A DNA stretch of 64,000 nucleotides from Luteimonas galliterrae (GCF_023374055.1 NZ_JAMBEP010000002.1:372001-436000); one strand, 5' to 3'. Counted from the stretch's first letter, positions 28,309-38,934 are shown. Program-made: numbers and translations. The notes: generated by a model from the sequence alone, not told the origin.

Positions 28309-28393
28309 GGGCTGAGCGTACGCGGGCCGGCCGGGGGCGGCAATAAAGCTCAAGGTATGGCGGCGTCAGGCGTAGACGGAGCGCCTAGTTTTT

Positions 28394-28528
28394 CCTCCCC
28401 TTTGAAAAAGGGGGATCGAGGGGGATTTGCTCTTGCTCTTGTCGTGGAAGTTGCCGTCAAAAAAGCAAGATCAAGAGCAAATCCCCCATCGGCCTTCGGC
28501 CGATTCGCCCCCTTTTGCCAAGGGGGCA
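28394..28528. repeat. Inverted repeat family R3, copy 2
   Basis: CCCCTTTGAAAAAGGGGGATCGAGGG (in part) and GGGGGATTTGCTCTTG at the left are mirrored by CAAGAGCAAATCCCCC and CCCCCTTTTGCCAAGGGGG at the right. The copy is more diverged than the one at 16895 and sits between rpoZ and spoT. Confidence 0.87.
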
Positions 28529-28540
28529 ACCGCAAAAAAC

Positions 28541-28843
28541 TTAGAGATCGTCGCCTTTGGAGAGGTCGTCGTCCGCGACCACTTCGGCGGCGGCCCATTC
28601 CAGCGCCTCGCGCTCGGCGCGTTCCTTCTCCGCCTTCTCGACCTGATCGATGTAGTCCTGGTCGATGCGGCGCGCGGCGATCTCGCGCAGCGCCAGCACG
28701 GTGGGCTTGTCGGCGTGCTCGGAGTTGTCGATCTTGGATTCGACTCCGTTCGCCAGCTGGCGCGCGCGCTTGGCGGCCATCATCACGAGTTCGAAGCGGT
28801 TGTCGACCACTTCCAGGCAATCTTCAACGGTAATGCGGGCCAT
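28541..28843 (-). CDS. rpoZ: RNA polymerase omega subunit
   Basis: The 100-residue protein starts [20 protein letters not shown] and includes the conserved AAKRARQL segment and [11 protein letters not shown], the parts of omega that clamp the beta-prime C-terminus. The remaining tail is acidic ([10 protein letters not shown]). The ribosome site GGGAAG lies 4 bp before the ATG. It is between gmk and spoT, the usual gammaproteobacterial neighbourhood, and an AT-rich tract upstream may give it its own promoter. Confidence 0.96.
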   Translation of the reverse strand: MARITVEDCLEVVDNRFELVMMAAKRARQLANGVESKIDNSEHADKPTVLALREIAARRIDQDYIDQVEKAEKERAEREALEWAAAEVVADDDLSKGDDL

Positions 28844-28924
28844 AGGCTTCCCGGCGGCCGCTCGGGCCGCTCATATCTATACGGAGGGGCGCGGATTGTA
28901 GCCAGGTCCGTGCCAAGAACGCAA

Positions 28925-28970
28925 GCGACTTCTTTATAAATCAATAAGTTAGATAGTATCTGGCAAAAGA
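28925..28970 (-). promoter_or_regulatory. AT-rich tract, probable rpoZ promoter region
   Basis: This is one of the few AT-rich intergenic tracts in a very GC-rich window. On the minus strand it holds TTGCCA (28966-28961) and TATAAA (28938-28933), which are too far apart to form one standard promoter. It lies about 90 bp before rpoZ. Confidence 0.3.
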
Positions 28971-28990
28971 TTCTGCGGCCGATGCTTTTC

Positions 28991-29072
28991 GTAGGAGCTG
29001 CTTTAGCCGCGAGCTCTCCCCTCAAGGCCGCGCGAGCGTGGGGTAAAAGCTCGCGGCTAAAGCCGCTCCTAC
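28991..29072. repeat. Palindromic repeat family R1, copy 4
   Basis: The left arm reads GTAGGAGCTGCTTTAGCCGC with one mismatch to the right arm. It lies between gmk and rpoZ. Confidence 0.9.
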
Positions 29073-29082
29073 GAAAAGCAGG

Positions 29083-29700
29083 CTACTCGTCGGACAGCAG
29101 CGCAGTGATCAGCTTGGCGTGCCGCGCCACCTGGATGTCCTTGCGCAGCCGGCTGGCGACGAAGATGGCGCACATGTCGTCGACCGCAGTGTCGAAATGC
29201 TCGTTGACGATCACGTAATCGAATTCGCCGTAATGCGACATCTCTTCGCGCGCCGCCGCCAGGCGCTGGGCGATGGTGGCTTCGCTGTCCTGGCCGCGCT
29301 TGCGCATGCGCTCCTCGAGCGCGGCGCGCGACGGCGGCAGGATGAACACGCTCACCGCGTCCGGCACCCGCTGGCGCACCTGGCGCGCGCCTTGCCAGTC
29401 GATCTCCAGCAGCACGTCGCGGCCCTGCGCCAGCAGCGGTTCCACCGACTGCCGCGCGGTGCCCTTCCAGTCGCCGTGGACGCGGGCGTGCTCGAAGAAG
29501 TCGCCGGCGTCGATCATGGCCTGGAACTCCGCCTCGCCGATGAAGTGGTAATGCTCCGCGTGCCTTTCTCCCGGACGCGGCGCGCGCGAAGTGAACGAGA
29601 TCGACAGCGCGATGTTGGCGTCGCGCGCCAGGCAGGCGTTGACGATGCTGGATTTTCCGGCGCCCGAGGGCGCGGCGACGATGAACAAGGTTCCGCGCAT
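29083..29700 (-). CDS. gmk: Guanylate kinase
   Basis: This 205-residue GMP kinase has the P-loop APSGAGKSS (10-18), the GMP-binding segment SFTSRAPRPGERHAEHYHF and the LLEIDWQGA strand that carries a catalytic-site acidic residue. It phosphorylates GMP to GDP and so feeds the (p)ppGpp pool handled by SpoT, encoded downstream. The ATG at 29700 follows the ABM-like gene stop by only 2 bp, so the two are co-transcribed. The rpoZ gene comes next after an R1 repeat. Confidence 0.96.
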   Translation of the reverse strand: MRGTLFIVAAPSGAGKSSIVNACLARDANIALSISFTSRAPRPGERHAEHYHFIGEAEFQAMIDAGDFFEHARVHGDWKGTARQSVEPLLAQGRDVLLEIDWQGARQVRQRVPDAVSVFILPPSRAALEERMRKRGQDSEATIAQRLAAAREEMSHYGEFDYVIVNEHFDTAVDDMCAIFVASRLRKDIQVARHAKLITALLSDE

Positions 29701-29702
29701 CG

Positions 29703-30053
29703 CTATTCCACCTTCGCGCCGCCGATCGGCAGCGGTTCCGCGACGATACGGTCGGCGACCGGATGCAACGCGATCTCCGGCAGCCGCTCCGCGACGGCGT
29801 CGTCCATCGACAGCCCCGTGTCGGGCATCGGCGTCTCGAACGCGCGTCGCCGCGCCTCCGCGTTGGGCCACACCGCATAGCCGTACCAGAGGCCGTCGTC
29901 GCCGCGATGCAGCCGCGAGCCCAGCGAGCCGCCGCGCGCCAGCAACGCATCGGTGCGGCGCGTCCAGGCCTCGACGAAATGCGCTTCCATGCCCGGCTTC
30001 AGCCGCCAGCGATAGAGGAAAGCGACCGCATGGGCGGCATCTGCGTTATTCAA
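29703..30053 (-). CDS. ABM-like/dimeric alpha-beta barrel protein
   Basis: The 116-residue protein has the pattern AFLYRWRLKPGMEAHFVEAW, then GSLGSRLHRGDDGLWYGYAVWPNAEARRRAF. This resembles the ferredoxin-like dimeric alpha-beta barrels of the antibiotic biosynthesis monooxygenase group. Many such proteins are not monooxygenases, and no function can be assigned. It lies between yicC and gmk, overlapping yicC by 8 bp and ending 2 bp before gmk, so it is part of that operon. Its insertion into the yicC-gmk pair is unusual compared with E. coli, where those genes are not joined by such a gene. Confidence 0.72.
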   Translation of the reverse strand: MNNADAAHAVAFLYRWRLKPGMEAHFVEAWTRRTDALLARGGSLGSRLHRGDDGLWYGYAVWPNAEARRRAFETPMPDTGLSMDDAVAERLPEIALHPVADRIVAEPLPIGGAKVE

Positions 30054-30906
30054 TGTTCTGCACCTGTTCGCGGATCTGGTCGATCAGCACCTTCAGCTCC
30101 ACCGCCGCCTGCGAGGTGCGTGTATCGACCGATTTCGAGCCCAATGTGTTCGCTTCGCGGTTGAATTCCTGCAGCAGGAAATCCAGACGGCGGCCGACGG
30201 GCTCCTTCTGCGCCAATACGCGCCGGATCTCGACGATGTGGCTGTCGAGCCGGTCGAGCTCCTCGTCCACGTCGAGTTTCTGCAGCCACAGCACGAGTTC
30301 CTGCTCCAGCCGGCCGGGGTCGGCGGGCTGCGACAGGTCGGCCAGGCGCGCCTCGAGTTTCTGGCGCTGGCCGATGCGGATCAGCGGGATCAGCGTGCGC
30401 ACGGTGGCGGCCTGCGCGGCGATGGCATCGACGCGCTCGGCGATCACGGCGGCCAATTGCGCGCCTTCGCGCTCGCGCGCGGCGACGAACTGCGCCAGCA
30501 CCGTGTCGAGCAGCGCCAGCGCCTGGGCCTGCAGCGTTTCCGGATCGGCGCTGCGCGATTGCAGCACGCCGGGCAGTTGCAGCAGTTGTCCCAGCTCGGT
30601 GCGCAGGTTAGGAAAACGGCCGTCCAGGTCCTGCGCGACCGCGCTCAGTTGCGCCACCAACGCCTGGTTCAGCTCAAGGTGCTCGGCGGCGTCCGACGGA
30701 CGCAGGCGCAGGGTCAGGTCGAGCTTGCCGCGCGAGATGCGCGCCGCGATGCGCTCGCGCAGGGCCGGCTCCAGCACGCGCAACTCTTCCGGCAGGCGCA
30801 CGCCGATTTCCAGGAAGCGGTGATTGACCGCGCGCAGTTCGCAGCCGAGCACGCCGGCTTCGGTGTTGCGCTCGCCGGCGGCGAAGGCGGTCATGCTGCG
30901 GATCAT
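30046..30906 (-). CDS. YicC family endoribonuclease
   Basis: The 286-residue protein begins MIRSMTAFAAGER, the conserved YicC start, which fixes the ATG at 30906. Its C-terminus is the DUF1732 block KEPVGRRLDFLLQEFNREANTLGSKS. YicC proteins act as endoribonucleases on structured or small RNAs in the species studied. It is divergent from rph, as in E. coli, where yicC and rph are also neighbours. It is probably the first gene of a yicC-ABM-gmk unit. Confidence 0.93.
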   Translation of the reverse strand: MIRSMTAFAAGERNTEAGVLGCELRAVNHRFLEIGVRLPEELRVLEPALRERIAARISRGKLDLTLRLRPSDAAEHLELNQALVAQLSAVAQDLDGRFPNLRTELGQLLQLPGVLQSRSADPETLQAQALALLDTVLAQFVAAREREGAQLAAVIAERVDAIAAQAATVRTLIPLIRIGQRQKLEARLADLSQPADPGRLEQELVLWLQKLDVDEELDRLDSHIVEIRRVLAQKEPVGRRLDFLLQEFNREANTLGSKSVDTRTSQAAVELKVLIDQIREQVQNIE

Positions 30907-31008
30907 GCAAGGGCCTGGAAGAGATGAAGGTGCCGATGTTAATGCACGCCGGGGCTTTTCCATGCATTCGGCGGTATCCTACTCGGCCGTTTTCGAGGCC
31001 TTCTCCCG

Positions 31009-31737
31009 ATGTCCACCCTGTCCCGTCCCAGCGGCCGCGCGCCGGAGCAGATGCGCGAGGTCCGCATCGAGCGCGGCTACACCCGCCATGCGGAGGGCTC
31101 GGTGCTGGTGGCCTTCGGCGAGACCCGGGTGCTGTGCACCGCCAGCGTCGAGAACCGGGTGCCGGGCTTCCTGCGCGGCAAGGGCGAAGGCTGGGTCACC
31201 GCCGAGTACGGCATGCTGCCGCGCGCCACGCACAGCCGCAGCGACCGGGAGGCCGCGCGCGGCAAGCAAGGCGGGCGCACGCTTGAGATCCAGCGCCTGA
31301 TCGGCCGCGCCTTGCGCGCCTGCGTCGATCGCGGCGCGCTCGGCGAACGCACCATCACGCTCGATTGCGACGTGCTGCAGGCCGACGGCGGCACCCGCAC
31401 CGCGGCGATCACCGGCGCCTACGTCGCCCTGGTCGATGCGGTGCGTTGGCTGCAGGCGCGCAAGGAAATCGCCAAGAATCCGATCTTCGGCGCGGTCGCC
31501 GCGGTCTCGGTCGGCGTCTACCGCGGCGTGCCGGTGCTGGACCTGGACTACGCCGAGGACAGCGACTGCGACACCGACATGAACGTGGTGATGAACGACG
31601 GCGGCGGCTTCATCGAGTTGCAGGGCACGGCCGAGGGACACGCCTTTCGTCGCGACGAATTGAATGCGCTGCTGGCGCTGGCGGAGAAAGGCATCGGCGA
31701 GTTGCTTACGGCGCAACGCGAAGCGCTGGCGCAATAG
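31009..31737 (+). CDS. rph: Ribonuclease PH
   Basis: This 242-residue phosphorolytic exoribonuclease trims tRNA 3' ends. Conserved parts are [21 protein letters not shown] (in part), the Arg-rich [31 protein letters not shown] helix (in part) that binds phosphate and tRNA, and the catalytic DSDCDTDMN segment. It is complete, unlike the frameshifted rph of E. coli K-12. It faces yicC across about 100 bp and begins the rph-VOC-rdgB-hemW series. Confidence 0.97.
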   Translation: MSTLSRPSGRAPEQMREVRIERGYTRHAEGSVLVAFGETRVLCTASVENRVPGFLRGKGEGWVTAEYGMLPRATHSRSDREAARGKQGGRTLEIQRLIGRALRACVDRGALGERTITLDCDVLQADGGTRTAAITGAYVALVDAVRWLQARKEIAKNPIFGAVAAVSVGVYRGVPVLDLDYAEDSDCDTDMNVVMNDGGGFIELQGTAEGHAFRRDELNALLALAEKGIGELLTAQREALAQ

Positions 31738-31738
31738 C

Positions 31739-31822
31739 GTAGCCCGGGTAAGCGCAGCGCACCCGGGACGTCATACCCGTTCGCGGCGAAAGCCCCGGAT
31801 GCGCTGCGCTTATCCGGGCTAC
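31739..31822. repeat. Repeat family R5, third copy
   Basis: GTAGCCCGGGTAAGCGCAGC at the left is mirrored by a diverged right arm, GCTGCGCTTATCCGGGCTAC. It begins 1 bp after the rph stop. Confidence 0.88.
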
Positions 31823-31833
31823 GAGGACATGGA

Positions 31834-32226
31834 ATGCAACGACACATCGGCGCGGTTTCGCTGCTCGTCCGCGACTACGACGAAGCGATCGCGTACTACA
31901 CGGACAAGCTCGGCTTCGTCCTGCTCGAGGACACCGCACTGGACGGCGGCAAGCGCTGGGTGCGCATCGCGCCGCACGGCTCGAACGAAACCTCGCTGCT
32001 GCTGGCGCGGGCGGCGAACGAGCGGCAAACCGCCCAGGTCGGCGACCAGATGGGCGGCCGTGTCGGCTTCTTCCTGCACACCGACGATTTCCGTCGGGAC
32101 CACGCTGCGATGTCGGCGCGCGGCGTAAAATTCGTGGAGCAGCCGCGCCAGGAAGCCTACGGCACCGTCGCGGTATTCGAGGACCTGTACGGCAACCGCT
32201 GGGACCTGTTGGAGATGAAGCCGTGA
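31834..32226 (+). CDS. VOC family protein (glyoxalase/bleomycin resistance fold)
   Basis: The 130-residue protein has two beta-alpha-beta-beta-beta units. The first opens with GAVSLLVRDYDEAIAYYTDKLGF, and the second ends with the metal-ligand region VAVFEDLYGNRWDLLE, where Glu is a likely ligand. Substrate is unknown. It follows rph after an R5 repeat and overlaps rdgB by 4 bp (GTGA), so translation is coupled with rdgB. Confidence 0.88.
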   Translation: MQRHIGAVSLLVRDYDEAIAYYTDKLGFVLLEDTALDGGKRWVRIAPHGSNETSLLLARAANERQTAQVGDQMGGRVGFFLHTDDFRRDHAAMSARGVKFVEQPRQEAYGTVAVFEDLYGNRWDLLEMKP

Positions 32227-32819
32227 AACTGGTGCTGGCCAGCAGCAACCCCGGCAAGCTCGAGGAATTGCGCGACCTGCTCGCCGACACGGGCATCGAA
32301 CTGATCGCGCAAAGCGATCTGGGCGTCGGCGATGCGGAAGAAACCGCGACCACCTTCGTCGAAAACGCGCTGCTCAAGGCGCGGCATGCCGCCGCAGCCA
32401 CCGGCCTGCCCGCGTTGGCCGACGATTCCGGCATCTGCGTCGACGCGCTCGGCGGCGCGCCCGGGTTGTACTCGGCGCGCTATTCGGGCGCGCACGGCGA
32501 CGCGCAGGCCAACATCGACAAACTGCTCGGCGCCCTGCGCGGCAAGCCAGTCGAACAGCGCACCGCGCATTTCTATGCGGTGATCGTGATGCTGCGCCAT
32601 GCCGGCGATCCGCAGCCGATCATCGCCGAAGGCGTCTGGCCCGGGCTGATCCTGGAAGAACGGCGCGGCGACGGCGGCTTCGGCTACGACCCGGTGTTCT
32701 TCGACCCGCAGACGGACCGCTCGGCGGCGGAACTCGAACCGAGCCTGAAGAACCGCATCAGCCACCGCGGCCGCGCCCTTGCCGCGCTGCGCGAAAAACT
32801 GCTCGCAGCCATCGGGTAA
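32223..32819 (+). CDS. rdgB: XTP/dITP diphosphatase
   Basis: This 198-residue HAM1/RdgB pyrophosphatase removes deaminated purine nucleotides (ITP, XTP) from the pool. It shows the N-terminal LASSNPGKLEEL substrate loop, the metal-binding PALADDSGI (DDSG) motif and the C-terminal GFGYDPVF and ISHRGRAL blocks. The start is GTG at 32223, overlapping the VOC stop. The order rph-rdgB-hemW is a conserved proteobacterial cluster. Confidence 0.97.
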   Translation: MKLVLASSNPGKLEELRDLLADTGIELIAQSDLGVGDAEETATTFVENALLKARHAAAATGLPALADDSGICVDALGGAPGLYSARYSGAHGDAQANIDKLLGALRGKPVEQRTAHFYAVIVMLRHAGDPQPIIAEGVWPGLILEERRGDGGFGYDPVFFDPQTDRSAAELEPSLKNRISHRGRALAALREKLLAAIG

Positions 32820-32824
32820 CCGAT

Positions 32825-33121
32825 ATGTTCGTCGTCATCTGGCAATACAAAGTGCGCGAAGGCGCGGAGCCCGCGTTCGAAGCCCTGTACGGCAGCGATG
32901 GCGCCTGGGTCGCGCTGTTCGCCGAGTATCCGGCGCATCTGGGCACCGAATTGCTGCGCGGGGAACGCCCGGACACCTACCTGACGATCGACCGATGGTC
33001 TTCGGAGGACGACTATCTCGCTTTCCTCGTCGATGCGCAGCCGCGTTACCAGCGCATCGACGAGGAAGGCGACGCACTGACTGCGAGCGAACACCGCATC
33101 GGCACCTACCGAACATGCTGA
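32825..33121 (+). CDS. Small ABM-like domain protein
   Basis: The 98-residue protein, MFVVIWQYKVREGAEPAFEALY onward (in part), with TYLTIDRWSSEDDYLAFL, matches the small dimeric alpha-beta barrel proteins annotated as antibiotic biosynthesis monooxygenase-like. No catalytic residues can be assigned. It begins 5 bp after rdgB and overlaps the hemW start by 7 bp, so it belongs to the rdgB-hemW transcript. It is the second ABM-like gene within about 3 kb, the other being next to gmk. Confidence 0.8.
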   Translation: MFVVIWQYKVREGAEPAFEALYGSDGAWVALFAEYPAHLGTELLRGERPDTYLTIDRWSSEDDYLAFLVDAQPRYQRIDEEGDALTASEHRIGTYRTC

Positions 33122-34272
33122 CCGCGACCCCGCCGCTGTCGCTGTACGTGCACCTGCCCTGGTGCGTGCGCAAATGCCCCTACTGCGACTTCAACTCGCA
33201 CGAAGGCCGCGGCGCGCTGCCGTTCGAGCCTTATGTCGACGCTTTGATCGCTGACCTGGACCACGACTTGCCGCTGGCGTGGGGACGCACCGTGCAGACG
33301 GTGTTCTTCGGCGGCGGCACGCCCAGCCTGTTTCCGGCCGCAGCGGTCGACCGTTTCCTGCAGGCGGCTTCGTCGCGGCTGCGTTTCGCGCCCGGGCTGG
33401 AAATCACCCTGGAAACGAACCCGGGCACCGCCGAGCACGGCCGTTTCGAGCACTACCTGGCCGCCGGCGTCAACCGGCTCAGCTTCGGCATCCAAAGCTT
33501 CGACGACGGTTGCCTGCAGCGCCTGGGCCGCATCCACGACAGCCGCGAGGCGGAATATGCGGTGAAGCTGGCGCAGGACGCCGGCTTCGACAATTTCAAC
33601 CTCGACCTGATGTACGCGCTGCCGCAGCAAACGCTGGCCATGGCCGAACGCGACATCGAACGCGCGATCGCGCTGCATCCCGCCCACATCAGCCATTACC
33701 AGCTGACCCTGGAACCCAACACGCTGTTCGCGGCCAAACCGCCAGCGGGCATACCCGAGCACGACGATGCCTGGGACATGCAGGAACGCTGCCAGGCGAT
33801 GCTGGCCGCATCCGGTTATGCGCAGTACGAAGTGTCGGCCTACGCGCGACCGGACCGGCAGTGCGCGCACAACCTCAATTATTGGCGCTTCGGCGATTAC
33901 CTGGGCATCGGCGCCGGCGCGCACGGCAAGCTGACCTTGGGCTCGGAGCAATCGATCCTGCGCCGCTGGAAGGTCAAGCATCCGGCCGAATACCTCGCCA
34001 AAGCCGGCAGCGCCGAGGCGATCGGCGGCGACGAGTACATCGCGCCGGAACGGCGGCCTTTCGACTACATGCTCAATGCGCTGCGGCTGAACGAAGGCTT
34101 CTCGCTGGCGAGCTTCGAAGCCGGCACCGGACTGGATCGCGCCGTCATCGACGAACGGCTGAATACGGCGCGCGACCGTGATTGGCTGTCGATCGATGGG
34201 GACCGCGTGGTGCCTACGGAACTGGGACGCCGATTCACTAACGATGTGATCGCGGTGTTTCTGACGGACTGA
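33115..34272 (+). CDS. hemW: Radical SAM heme chaperone HemW
   Basis: This 385-residue radical SAM protein has the cluster motif CVRKCPYC (Cys17, Cys21, Cys24), the GGGTPS SAM-binding segment and HNLNYWRFGDYLGIGAGAHG, typical of HemW. HemW binds heme and delivers it to membrane hemoproteins; it is not the oxygen-independent coproporphyrinogen oxidase HemN, for which it is often mistaken. The position after rdgB supports the HemW assignment. It overlaps the preceding small gene by 7 bp. Confidence 0.95.
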   Translation: MLTATPPLSLYVHLPWCVRKCPYCDFNSHEGRGALPFEPYVDALIADLDHDLPLAWGRTVQTVFFGGGTPSLFPAAAVDRFLQAASSRLRFAPGLEITLETNPGTAEHGRFEHYLAAGVNRLSFGIQSFDDGCLQRLGRIHDSREAEYAVKLAQDAGFDNFNLDLMYALPQQTLAMAERDIERAIALHPAHISHYQLTLEPNTLFAAKPPAGIPEHDDAWDMQERCQAMLAASGYAQYEVSAYARPDRQCAHNLNYWRFGDYLGIGAGAHGKLTLGSEQSILRRWKVKHPAEYLAKAGSAEAIGGDEYIAPERRPFDYMLNALRLNEGFSLASFEAGTGLDRAVIDERLNTARDRDWLSIDGDRVVPTELGRRFTNDVIAVFLTD

Positions 34273-34284
34273 GAGCGCGAGTTC

Positions 34285-34448
34285 CGCTCCCTATTCCGCT
34301 TGCGGGAGAGGGCTGGGGTGAGGGCGTGCGAAATCTCAGATGGCGTCAAACCAATGATCGTGCGGCGTCGGACTTCGAACGCTTGACGCGACCTGCCATA
34401 TCGCGCGCCCTCTCCCAACCCTCTCCCGCAGGCGGGAGAGGGCTAAAG
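34285..34448. repeat. Composite repeat, family R6 (CCCTCTCCCGC...GCGGGAGAGGG)
   Basis: CCGCTTGCGGGAGAGGGCTG at the left is mirrored by CCCAACCCTCTCCCGCAGGC at the right around a unique centre of about 70 bp. The same arms occur inside 22838-23059. It separates hemW from the CPXCG gene. Confidence 0.85.
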
Positions 34449-34502
34449 CCAGGTGCTCGCCATTTCACACGCTCGCATCGCCGCGTAGCTCACTCTCACA
34501 GC

Positions 34503-34688
34503 ATGCTCGACGCCCTCACCGTGCAATGCCCCTACTGCGGCGAACGCTTCGAGGCCCTGGTCGACGCCAGCGCCGGCGACGCCGCATACATCGAAGACTG
34601 CCCGGTGTGCTGTCGGCCGATCGCGCTCCACCTGCGGCTCGACGAGGAGGGCCAGCCGGCCGCCCTGGAAGCCTCGCGCGACGACTAG
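34503..34688 (+). CDS. CPXCG motif cysteine-rich protein
   Basis: The 61-residue protein has two cysteine pairs, CPYCG (9-13) and CPVCC (33-37), and a C-terminal acidic tail. It matches the CPXCG-motif family found in gammaproteobacteria; zinc or iron binding is inferred from the cysteines. Function is unknown. It begins 55 bp after the R6 repeat and precedes the DUF1631 gene by 120 bp. Confidence 0.85.
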   Translation: MLDALTVQCPYCGERFEALVDASAGDAAYIEDCPVCCRPIALHLRLDEEGQPAALEASRDD

Positions 34689-34808
34689 CCGCAGCCGGCC
34701 GGGCGCCGATGGCCGCCTATCCAGCCGCAGTGCGTTACTCCCGCTTATATGGCGCTGGCGGCGCCGGCCATGCTATTTAACGGAATACGATTTTCGCGGG
34801 GAGCGAAA

Positions 34809-37079
34809 ATGGGGCAGGCCATGGTGCATCCCAAAGACAGCCAGTCCTCGACGCTGGTCGGCAGCGATCTGCCGCCGCGCGTACGCAGCGCGCTGGAGCA
34901 ACTGCTGTCGGTGGTCTCCGAAGAGATCGTGCGCGGCCTGGGCAAGATGCTGAACGAGTTGGAGCAGCAGTTGTTCCAGCAGGCCAACCATGCCCGCAAT
35001 GCCGCCGCCCAAGACGACCAGTTCAACGCGCTGCGCAACTTGCGGTTGACCCGCGCCGATTTCATCCCGCTCTACCTGCACGGCCTGGAAGACACGCTGG
35101 CGCGGCTGCGCGCGCCGCGCCCGGAAGCCGAAACGGCGGCCGCAACAAAATCCGGCAGCCAGCAATGGCAGTTGCTGGACCGCGATTCCGACGACGAACA
35201 CATCATGCTGCGCGACCTGGCGGTGCGTTACGAATCGCGCGCCACCCTGACCCTGTACCTGCTCGGGCAGCGCTTCGGGGTGATGGCCGGTGCGCCGGCC
35301 TTTGAGACCGATCGGCTGCCGGTGGGTCCGCGCGCCCTGCTGCGCATCGCCGAGGACACCGCCAAGGCCCTGCACCACGACGGCGTGCTGCGGATGCTGC
35401 TCTACCGCGCGTTCGAGCACCACGTGCTGGCCGGGTATCCGACTCTGGTCGAGCTGATGAACGAATCGCTGGGCAAGGCCGGCATCCTGCCGGGCCTGGA
35501 GTTCGTGCCGGCCCGGATCCGGCCCGCATCCCAGACCCGCAGCGAAGCCGCCGAGGCCGCTCCCGCCAAGCCCGCCGCGGCCGGCAAGACCGCCGGCGAT
35601 TCCGCGCAGGCGCCCTACACCGGTTGGCTGGGCCAGGCCAATGCGCCCAGCTCGGCCGACGACGCCATGCAGTTCGCCTTGCTGCAGCAGCTGCTGTCCG
35701 GCCGCCGCGGCCTGATCGGCAAGTTGCAGGCCGGAAGCCAGGCGCCGGACGCCGAAGCGCTGGCCGCGCCCGCGCTGGACGAGATGCTGGGCACGATCCA
35801 GCGCAAGCCCTCCGGCACTCCGGCTTCGCCGGAACGCAAACGCTCGCTGCGCGACGTGCAGCAGGCGGTGCTGGCGATGGCGCGGCAGCAGCGCGGCAGC
35901 GCCGCCACGCTGTCTCGCGACGACAACGACACGTTCGATCTGCTCGGCCTGCTCTACACCGAACTCGAGCGCGAAGTCCGCGACGACACGCTGGCCCGCG
36001 AGCTGCTCGACCGCTTGCAAGTACCGCTGCTGCGCCTGGCGCTGCAGGACCGCGCGTTCTTCGTGCGCAGCGAACATCCGGGACGCATGTTCCTGAACAC
36101 CGTCGCCGAGTCCGGTGCGTCGTGGCTGGGCGAGGACGGCGTCGATCCGCACTTCGAGAACCAACTGGCGCAGACGGTCGAGCGCGTCGTCAACGATTAC
36201 CAGGGCGACGTTCAAGTCTTCGAGCAGGCCAACGCCGACCTGCAGCAGCAACTGCAGGTGCAGGCGCGCCGCGCCGAAGTCAGCGAGCGCCGGCACGTGG
36301 AAGCCGCGCGCGGCAAGGAAAAACTGGCGGTCGCCAAGCAGCGTGCCGCCGTGGTGCTGGACGAGCTGCTCAAGGACAAGCAGCTGCCGCGCTTCGTGCA
36401 GACCCTGCTGCGCCAGGCCTGGGCCGACGTGCTGACCCTGGTGCTGCTGCGCAACGGCGAATCCTCCGAACTGTGGCGTACGCATCTGGATGCCACCCAG
36501 CGGATCATCGAAGTCACCTGCGCCAAGGATTCCACGCTCGACGCCGACCTCGCCTCGCAGATCGAGCAGTCGATGCTGCAGGTCGGCTATCACGCCAGCG
36601 AAGCCACGGCGATGGCGCGCCAGCTGAGCCGCGCGCCGACCGAGAGCGACGACGCCGCATCGCGCACCGAACTCACCGTCAAGCTCAAGTCGCATACGCG
36701 GCTGGGTGAGGACACCGCCGCCAAGAAGCCCGAGCCGCGGCCGCGCAACGGCGAGGAACAGTCCTGCTACGACTACCTGCGCTCGCTGCCGTTCGGCACC
36801 TGGATGGAATTCACCAGCAATCAGCAGGGCGACAAGACGCGCCGGCGCCTGTCCTGGTACAGCCCGGTCACCGACAACGCGCTGTTCGTCAACAACCGCG
36901 GCCAGCGCGTTGCGGAAATGACGCTCGATCACCTGGCCCGGCTGATGGCGCAGCAGCAACTGCGCGTGGTGACGGTGGAGAGCAGCCGCGTGGTCGACCG
37001 CGCCTGGCAGGCCACGCTATCGGTGCTGCGCAGCTTCGCAGGCCAGAGCGAACCGCAACCCGTATGGACGGCACCGACA
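34809..37079 (+). CDS. DUF1631 family protein
   Basis: The protein has about 757 residues and is soluble, with long helical segments and low-complexity Ala/Lys/Pro linkers (about 240-270). A coiled coil spans about 470-510 (QQQLQVQARRAEVSERRHVEAARGKEK, in part). The C-terminal region LPFGTWMEFTSNQQGDKTRRRLSW (in part) is beta-rich and resembles a PilZ-like barrel. DUF1631 has no established function. The ATG at 34809 has GGGGAG upstream; the frame extends to 34749 without a better site. The gene runs to its TGA at 37080-37082, which overlaps the ATG of the PilZ gene (ATGA), linking it to c-di-GMP signalling by context. Confidence 0.82.
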
Positions 37080-37444
37080 TGAGCACGCCTGCGGCCACAC
37101 CCGAATTCCGCCGTGCGCGACGACGCAAGGCGATCGAGCGCATCAACGTGATCGACGCCATGACCGAAGCCACCATCGGCCAGCTCGGCAACCTGTCCGA
37201 ATCCGGCCTGCTGCTGATCGCCAATACGCCGCTGCGCGAGGACGCGCTCTACCAATGGCGCTTCCTGCTGCCGCAGCCGGGCGGCGGCGACGCCATCGTC
37301 GAATGCGGCGCGCAAGTGCTGTGGATGGACCGCGCCAGCGCCAACGGCCAGTTGTGGGCAGGTGCCCGCTTCATCCTGCTGCCCAAGACCGCGCATGAAG
37401 CGCTCAACGCGTGGGTGGAAGCGCCCGGCGGCGAATACGAATAA
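37079..37444 (+). CDS. PilZ domain protein
   Basis: The 121-residue protein is a single PilZ domain. FRRARRRKAIERINVIDAMT holds the Arg-rich c-di-GMP binding stretch, IGQLGNLSESGLLL matches the second conserved block ((D/N)xSxxG reads NLSESG), and GAQVLWMDRASANGQLWAGARF follows. c-di-GMP binding is therefore plausible. Its ATG overlaps the DUF1631 stop by 4 bp, so the two products are made together and may interact. Confidence 0.88.
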   Translation: MSTPAATPEFRRARRRKAIERINVIDAMTEATIGQLGNLSESGLLLIANTPLREDALYQWRFLLPQPGGGDAIVECGAQVLWMDRASANGQLWAGARFILLPKTAHEALNAWVEAPGGEYE

Positions 37445-37542
37445 ACCGCGCCCGAGCGGCGTTGCGGGATAGGCCCGACGGCACCTGCGGCGCGAACGCG
37501 TTTGCGGCAGAATCGGGGCCCCCTACTCCGACACCGTCCGCA

Positions 37543-38934
<1,392 letters not shown>

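Noticed and set aside
33115-34272. Oxygen-independent coproporphyrinogen III oxidase (HemN)
   Set aside because: Length, the single CX3CX2C motif and position after rdgB fit HemW, a heme chaperone.
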